Part shown: positions 61,269 to 64,000 of the stretch, piece after piece
Position numbering within the stretch: position 1 is the stretch's first letter
How the letters are laid out: every line of letters starts with the position of its first letter
Source of the DNA: CAZECE01 sp964510525
GTDB lineage: Bacteria > Pseudomonadota > Gammaproteobacteria > Pseudomonadales > JANQJO01
Assembly (NCBI GenBank): GCA_964510525.1
Contig: CAZECE010000141.1
Span: 1-64,000, forward strand
Length of the DNA: 64,000 bases
Direction of reading: 5' to 3'
Translations under genes and position numbers: made by a program
Notes under the pieces: generated by a model
Told to the model about the DNA's origin: nothing
The model's input: the letters and a program-made list of their open reading frames with translations, nothing else
The model's database searches: none

Positions 61269-62041
61269 GCCAAATCAAAAAACTAATGAAATTCATAAAA
61301 ATGGTAGGTTCTAGAAATCCTCTAATTAGATTTGAGATACTGGTTTGGCTGGGAAAAAAGATATTTCCTCTATATCGGTTTAGTTGGTTTCAAATGGATT
61401 GGTGGGAAAATAAGAGCTTTAATCATTATCTTGATGATTTTGAAGAGCAAAATGGTTTTAATATGGAACGTCGATGGATGTTGTATCAATTGCTTAGATT
61501 GACATACGCTATTAAGGGTGACACTGCAGAATGTGGTGTATATAAGGGAGCTTCTTCCTATTTAATATGTTTAATGAACGAAAAATATGATGACCTTAAT
61601 ATTGAAAAAGAACATTTCATGTTTGATTCTTTTGAAGGTTTGTCAAGACCTCTTACGCTTGATGGTCGACACTGGTCAGAAGGTGATTTGAGCTATGAAT
61701 TATCATCATTGAAAGATGCTATGTCGTCTTTCAAAAATGTGCATTATTTAAAAGGATGGATTCCTGAAAGGTTTGATGATGTTCAAGATAGGGCATTTAG
61801 CTTTGTTCACATAGATGTTGATTTATTTCAACCGACTTTTGATAGTGTTAGTTTCTTTTATCCTCGTTTGTCGCAAGGGGCAGTGCTTCTTTGTGATGAT
61901 TATGGGTGTACTACATGTCCCGGAGCTACAAAAGCTATTGATGATTATCTTAAAGATAAAAGTGAAAAAATGATTTCGCTGCCGGATGGCGGCGGTTTTT
62001 TGATTAAAGGTGTGCATACATCGCCTGATTTTATAATTTGA
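61265..62041 (+). CDS. TylF/MycF-family O-methyltransferase
   Basis: A 258-residue protein of the macrocin O-methyltransferase family: G-D-T-A-E-C-G-V-Y-K-G-A-S-S-Y at the SAM site, F-D-S-F-E-G-L, V-H-I-D-V-D-L-F-Q-P-T with metal-binding aspartates, and C-D-D-Y-G followed by P-G-A-T-K-A. These enzymes methylate sugar hydroxyls in a metal-dependent way. It is translationally coupled to the flippase-like gene (ATGA overlap), so the target is likely a sugar of the same glycan. Confidence 0.92.
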   Translation: MSQIKKLMKFIKMVGSRNPLIRFEILVWLGKKIFPLYRFSWFQMDWWENKSFNHYLDDFEEQNGFNMERRWMLYQLLRLTYAIKGDTAECGVYKGASSYLICLMNEKYDDLNIEKEHFMFDSFEGLSRPLTLDGRHWSEGDLSYELSSLKDAMSSFKNVHYLKGWIPERFDDVQDRAFSFVHIDVDLFQPTFDSVSFFYPRLSQGAVLLCDDYGCTTCPGATKAIDDYLKDKSEKMISLPDGGGFLIKGVHTSPDFII

Positions 62042-62064
62042 ATCATCTGACATCATGAAAAGAG

Positions 62065-63909
62065 TTATTGCGTACGTTCTTGTTCAAACCAAATAAAATA
62101 GCAGTAAATTAACCATAACTGTAAGCCGTAATCCTGTTGCCCTGTTTGGTGTTTCTTAATCAAGTTTTGAAGAGAATTACTGTTTACATAATGCGTATCG
62201 AGCTGACTCATTTCTAATAGCTTTTTACCAAGCCTGCCTTTAAACCAGTTGCCTATTGGTACGGCGAACCCTTGTTTTTTTCTAGCAAGAAAATTTTTAG
62301 GGAAATGATTGGTATAGGTATCTTTTAAAATGTGTTTTCCATGCAGTAATTTTTGTTTGTAGTGAATAGGCAGACTGTTAACAAAGCGTATAACGGACTT
62401 ATCTAGAAAGGGAGCTCTGGGCTCGACAGAGTTTGCCATGGCGGCACGATCTACTTTGAGTAATATGTCTTCAGGTAAATAGTGAGTTTGATCACAAAAC
62501 TGCATTTTGCTGACAGGGTTGGTATTAAAATCATTAAGCGGGTAGGGGCGTAGCTCAGCATGTGGAAAAAGTGCTTGAAAGATTCCCTTTTCGAATTGCT
62601 CGGGTGCGAATTGTTGATGGTTTTGCCGTGTACGTTCACAAAAATTGGCGAGCAGCCGAAGTCTGCGCTTTATACTGCCACTGTGGTGTTTAGTTGTATC
62701 GCCCAACAAGGCGGATAGTTTATTTAGAGTGAATCGAAATAAGGGGTTGCCTAGGTGCAGAGTGTCGTAAACATATCGTGCTTGATATCGTCGGTAGCCT
62801 GAAAATAGCTCATCCGCGCCATCACCACTTAATACAACTTTTACGTGCTGGCTTGCTAACTGAAACGCAAGGAATGTGGGGAGTATAGAAATATCGGCGA
62901 AGGGTTCACCTATGTGCTGCAATATCAACTTCGTTAAACGCTCTTGATCAAAATCTTGCAGTGTGATTTCAGAGTGATCTGAGCCAATTTGGTTTGCAAT
63001 GATTCGGGCATGTCGGCTTTCATCGTAACTTTTTTCATCAAAACCAATGCAAAAGGTTTTTAAAGGCTTAGAGCTTTGTTTTGCGGCTAGGCAAGCAACT
63101 ATGGATGAATCCACTCCTCCAGAGAGTAAGCACCCTACTTCAACGTCAGATACTAGGCGTTTCTTAACTGATTCTTCTAATTCTATTTTTAGTTGATCCT
63201 TCGCTTCGTCATAGGTACCCTGAAATGGCGTAATTGATTCAATCGGTGACCAATAAGGCTGAATATCTATCTGTGCTTGTGGCTGCCATGTGGCGTAGCA
63301 TCCAGGGGGCAATTTGTGAATATCTTGGTAAATGGTTTTATCGGTTGGTGTATAGCCATACTGGAAATAATGGCTTAAAGCACTTTGATTAGTTGCTGGT
63401 GAAGATTGTAATATTTTTTTTAAAGCCGGTAACTCTGAGCTTAGCGCTAACTCATTATTGAGCGTTGTGTAATACAGTGGCTTTTTTCCAATAGGGTCTC
63501 GAGCGAGAAAAACGCTGTTTTCTTGATGATTAACAAATGCAAAAGCCCACATACCATTTAATTTTGTAAGGAAAGCGGGTCCTTCCAACATGAGGCCTGC
63601 CAATAGCACTTCAGTATCGCCATGGGTTTTGAATGACCATCTTGGGCTGAGCTGGGTTCTAAGGGCTTTGTAATTATAAATTTCGCCGTTGTAGGTGAGG
63701 GTGTGGTTTTTATCCGGGGATTGTATTGGTTGATTACTGGTCGATAAATCAATAATTGAGAGTCGAGTGTGTCCAATATAAAAAGGCGACATGAATAAGC
63801 TATTTTGAGCGTCAGGGCCGCGGTGAGTCAAGCTGCGCAAGGCTGAAGAAAAGTGTTGTTGCTTTTCTTCAGAAGGTTTTGTTGTGTATTGGAGAAGAAT
63901 ACCGCACAT
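62065..63909 (-). CDS. Asparagine synthase-like glutamine amidotransferase (second copy)
   Basis: A 614-residue AsnB-type protein of the same plan as the one at 44998: M-C-G-I start, H-R-G-P-D-A, N-G-E-I-Y-N-Y, PP-loop L-L-S-G-G-V-D-S-S and L-S-G-D-G-A-D-E-L-F. The ATG at 63909 must be used to expose the catalytic Cys, although an in-frame ATG lies 9 nt upstream. It converges with the methyltransferase gene and closes the glycan region. Amidation of a glycan acid group is the likely role; free asparagine synthesis remains possible. Confidence 0.9.
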   Translation of the reverse strand: MCGILLQYTTKPSEEKQQHFSSALRSLTHRGPDAQNSLFMSPFYIGHTRLSIIDLSTSNQPIQSPDKNHTLTYNGEIYNYKALRTQLSPRWSFKTHGDTEVLLAGLMLEGPAFLTKLNGMWAFAFVNHQENSVFLARDPIGKKPLYYTTLNNELALSSELPALKKILQSSPATNQSALSHYFQYGYTPTDKTIYQDIHKLPPGCYATWQPQAQIDIQPYWSPIESITPFQGTYDEAKDQLKIELEESVKKRLVSDVEVGCLLSGGVDSSIVACLAAKQSSKPLKTFCIGFDEKSYDESRHARIIANQIGSDHSEITLQDFDQERLTKLILQHIGEPFADISILPTFLAFQLASQHVKVVLSGDGADELFSGYRRYQARYVYDTLHLGNPLFRFTLNKLSALLGDTTKHHSGSIKRRLRLLANFCERTRQNHQQFAPEQFEKGIFQALFPHAELRPYPLNDFNTNPVSKMQFCDQTHYLPEDILLKVDRAAMANSVEPRAPFLDKSVIRFVNSLPIHYKQKLLHGKHILKDTYTNHFPKNFLARKKQGFAVPIGNWFKGRLGKKLLEMSQLDTHYVNSNSLQNLIKKHQTGQQDYGLQLWLIYCYFIWFEQERTQ

Positions 63910-64000
63910 TTGATTCATTATACTACAGGCTGATTAAGTAAAGTCGTTGTTTTTATTATATATATCCTATACTTGAAAGGTTTTCTCGGTAAATAGGTTG

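Overview
The window looks like a chromosome segment of a free-living, probably marine gammaproteobacterium of the Oceanospirillales/Pseudomonadales kind. That assignment is an inference from gene content: fadB-fadA, dksA-gluQRS, tusE next to yccA, mpl, a pilBCD cluster with pilA, a PilZ protein, a diguanylate cyclase and a large chemoreceptor. No rRNA, tRNA, CRISPR array, transposase or integrase gene was recognised. Base composition is moderate over most of the window. It becomes visibly AT-rich in the surface-sugar region from about 45 kb to the end, and in the CAP-domain and GT90 genes.

Layout. Positions 1-0.8 kb hold the tail of a cytochrome c gene and two small proteins. Positions 0.8-5.3 kb hold three photolyase/cryptochrome genes of three different classes (a class I-like enzyme, an iron-sulfur FeS-BCP enzyme and a cry-DASH), the last two overlapping by 4 nt. 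A 76-bp piece of the cry-DASH 3' end recurs at 9969-10044 with three mismatches, and a decayed FeS-BCP piece lies just beyond it. The 4.7 kb between the two copies (a coiled-coil CAP protein, then a divergent LysR / 2OG oxygenase / enolase-superfamily set) therefore looks inserted. Positions 10.2-12.6 kb hold a Gly-rich exported protein and a GT90 glycosyltransferase whose 5' end seems damaged. Positions 12.6-31 kb are mostly housekeeping: cho, gloA, a PulF-like protein, mpl, dksA with a histone-like tail, gluQRS, an MCP, PilZ, fadBA, a membrane-tailed response regulator with two unknown membrane proteins, a GGDEF protein, a fused tusDC, tusE and yccA. Positions 31-40.4 kb hold pgi, a UDP-hexuronate epimerase and a UDP-sugar dehydrogenase, divergent from an exopolysaccharide set (initiating sugar transferase, export lipoprotein, chain-length protein and a CpsD-like protein without the Walker A lysine). 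Positions 40.4-44.5 kb hold pilD, pilC and pilB.

Positions 45-64 kb form a surface-glycan region bracketed by two asparagine-synthase-like amidotransferases. It holds four glycosyltransferases, a flippase-like protein, two methyltransferases and pilA beside a TMTC-like membrane glycosyltransferase. It also holds a carbamoyltransferase with a SxtJ protein, a 49-residue DUF5989 protein and two SGNH hydrolases. That last group resembles the sxtI-J-K-L block of saxitoxin clusters, but here it sits in a polysaccharide setting.

How the parts fit: pgi and the two nucleotide-sugar enzymes can feed sugar donors to the exopolysaccharide genes, while the 45-64 kb genes would build and decorate (amidate, methylate, carbamoylate) a surface glycan, perhaps partly on the pilus. 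GGDEF, PilZ, MCP and type IV pili point to surface attachment. A further trait is the high number of short two-copy tandem duplications (about 9-22 bp) both between and inside genes.
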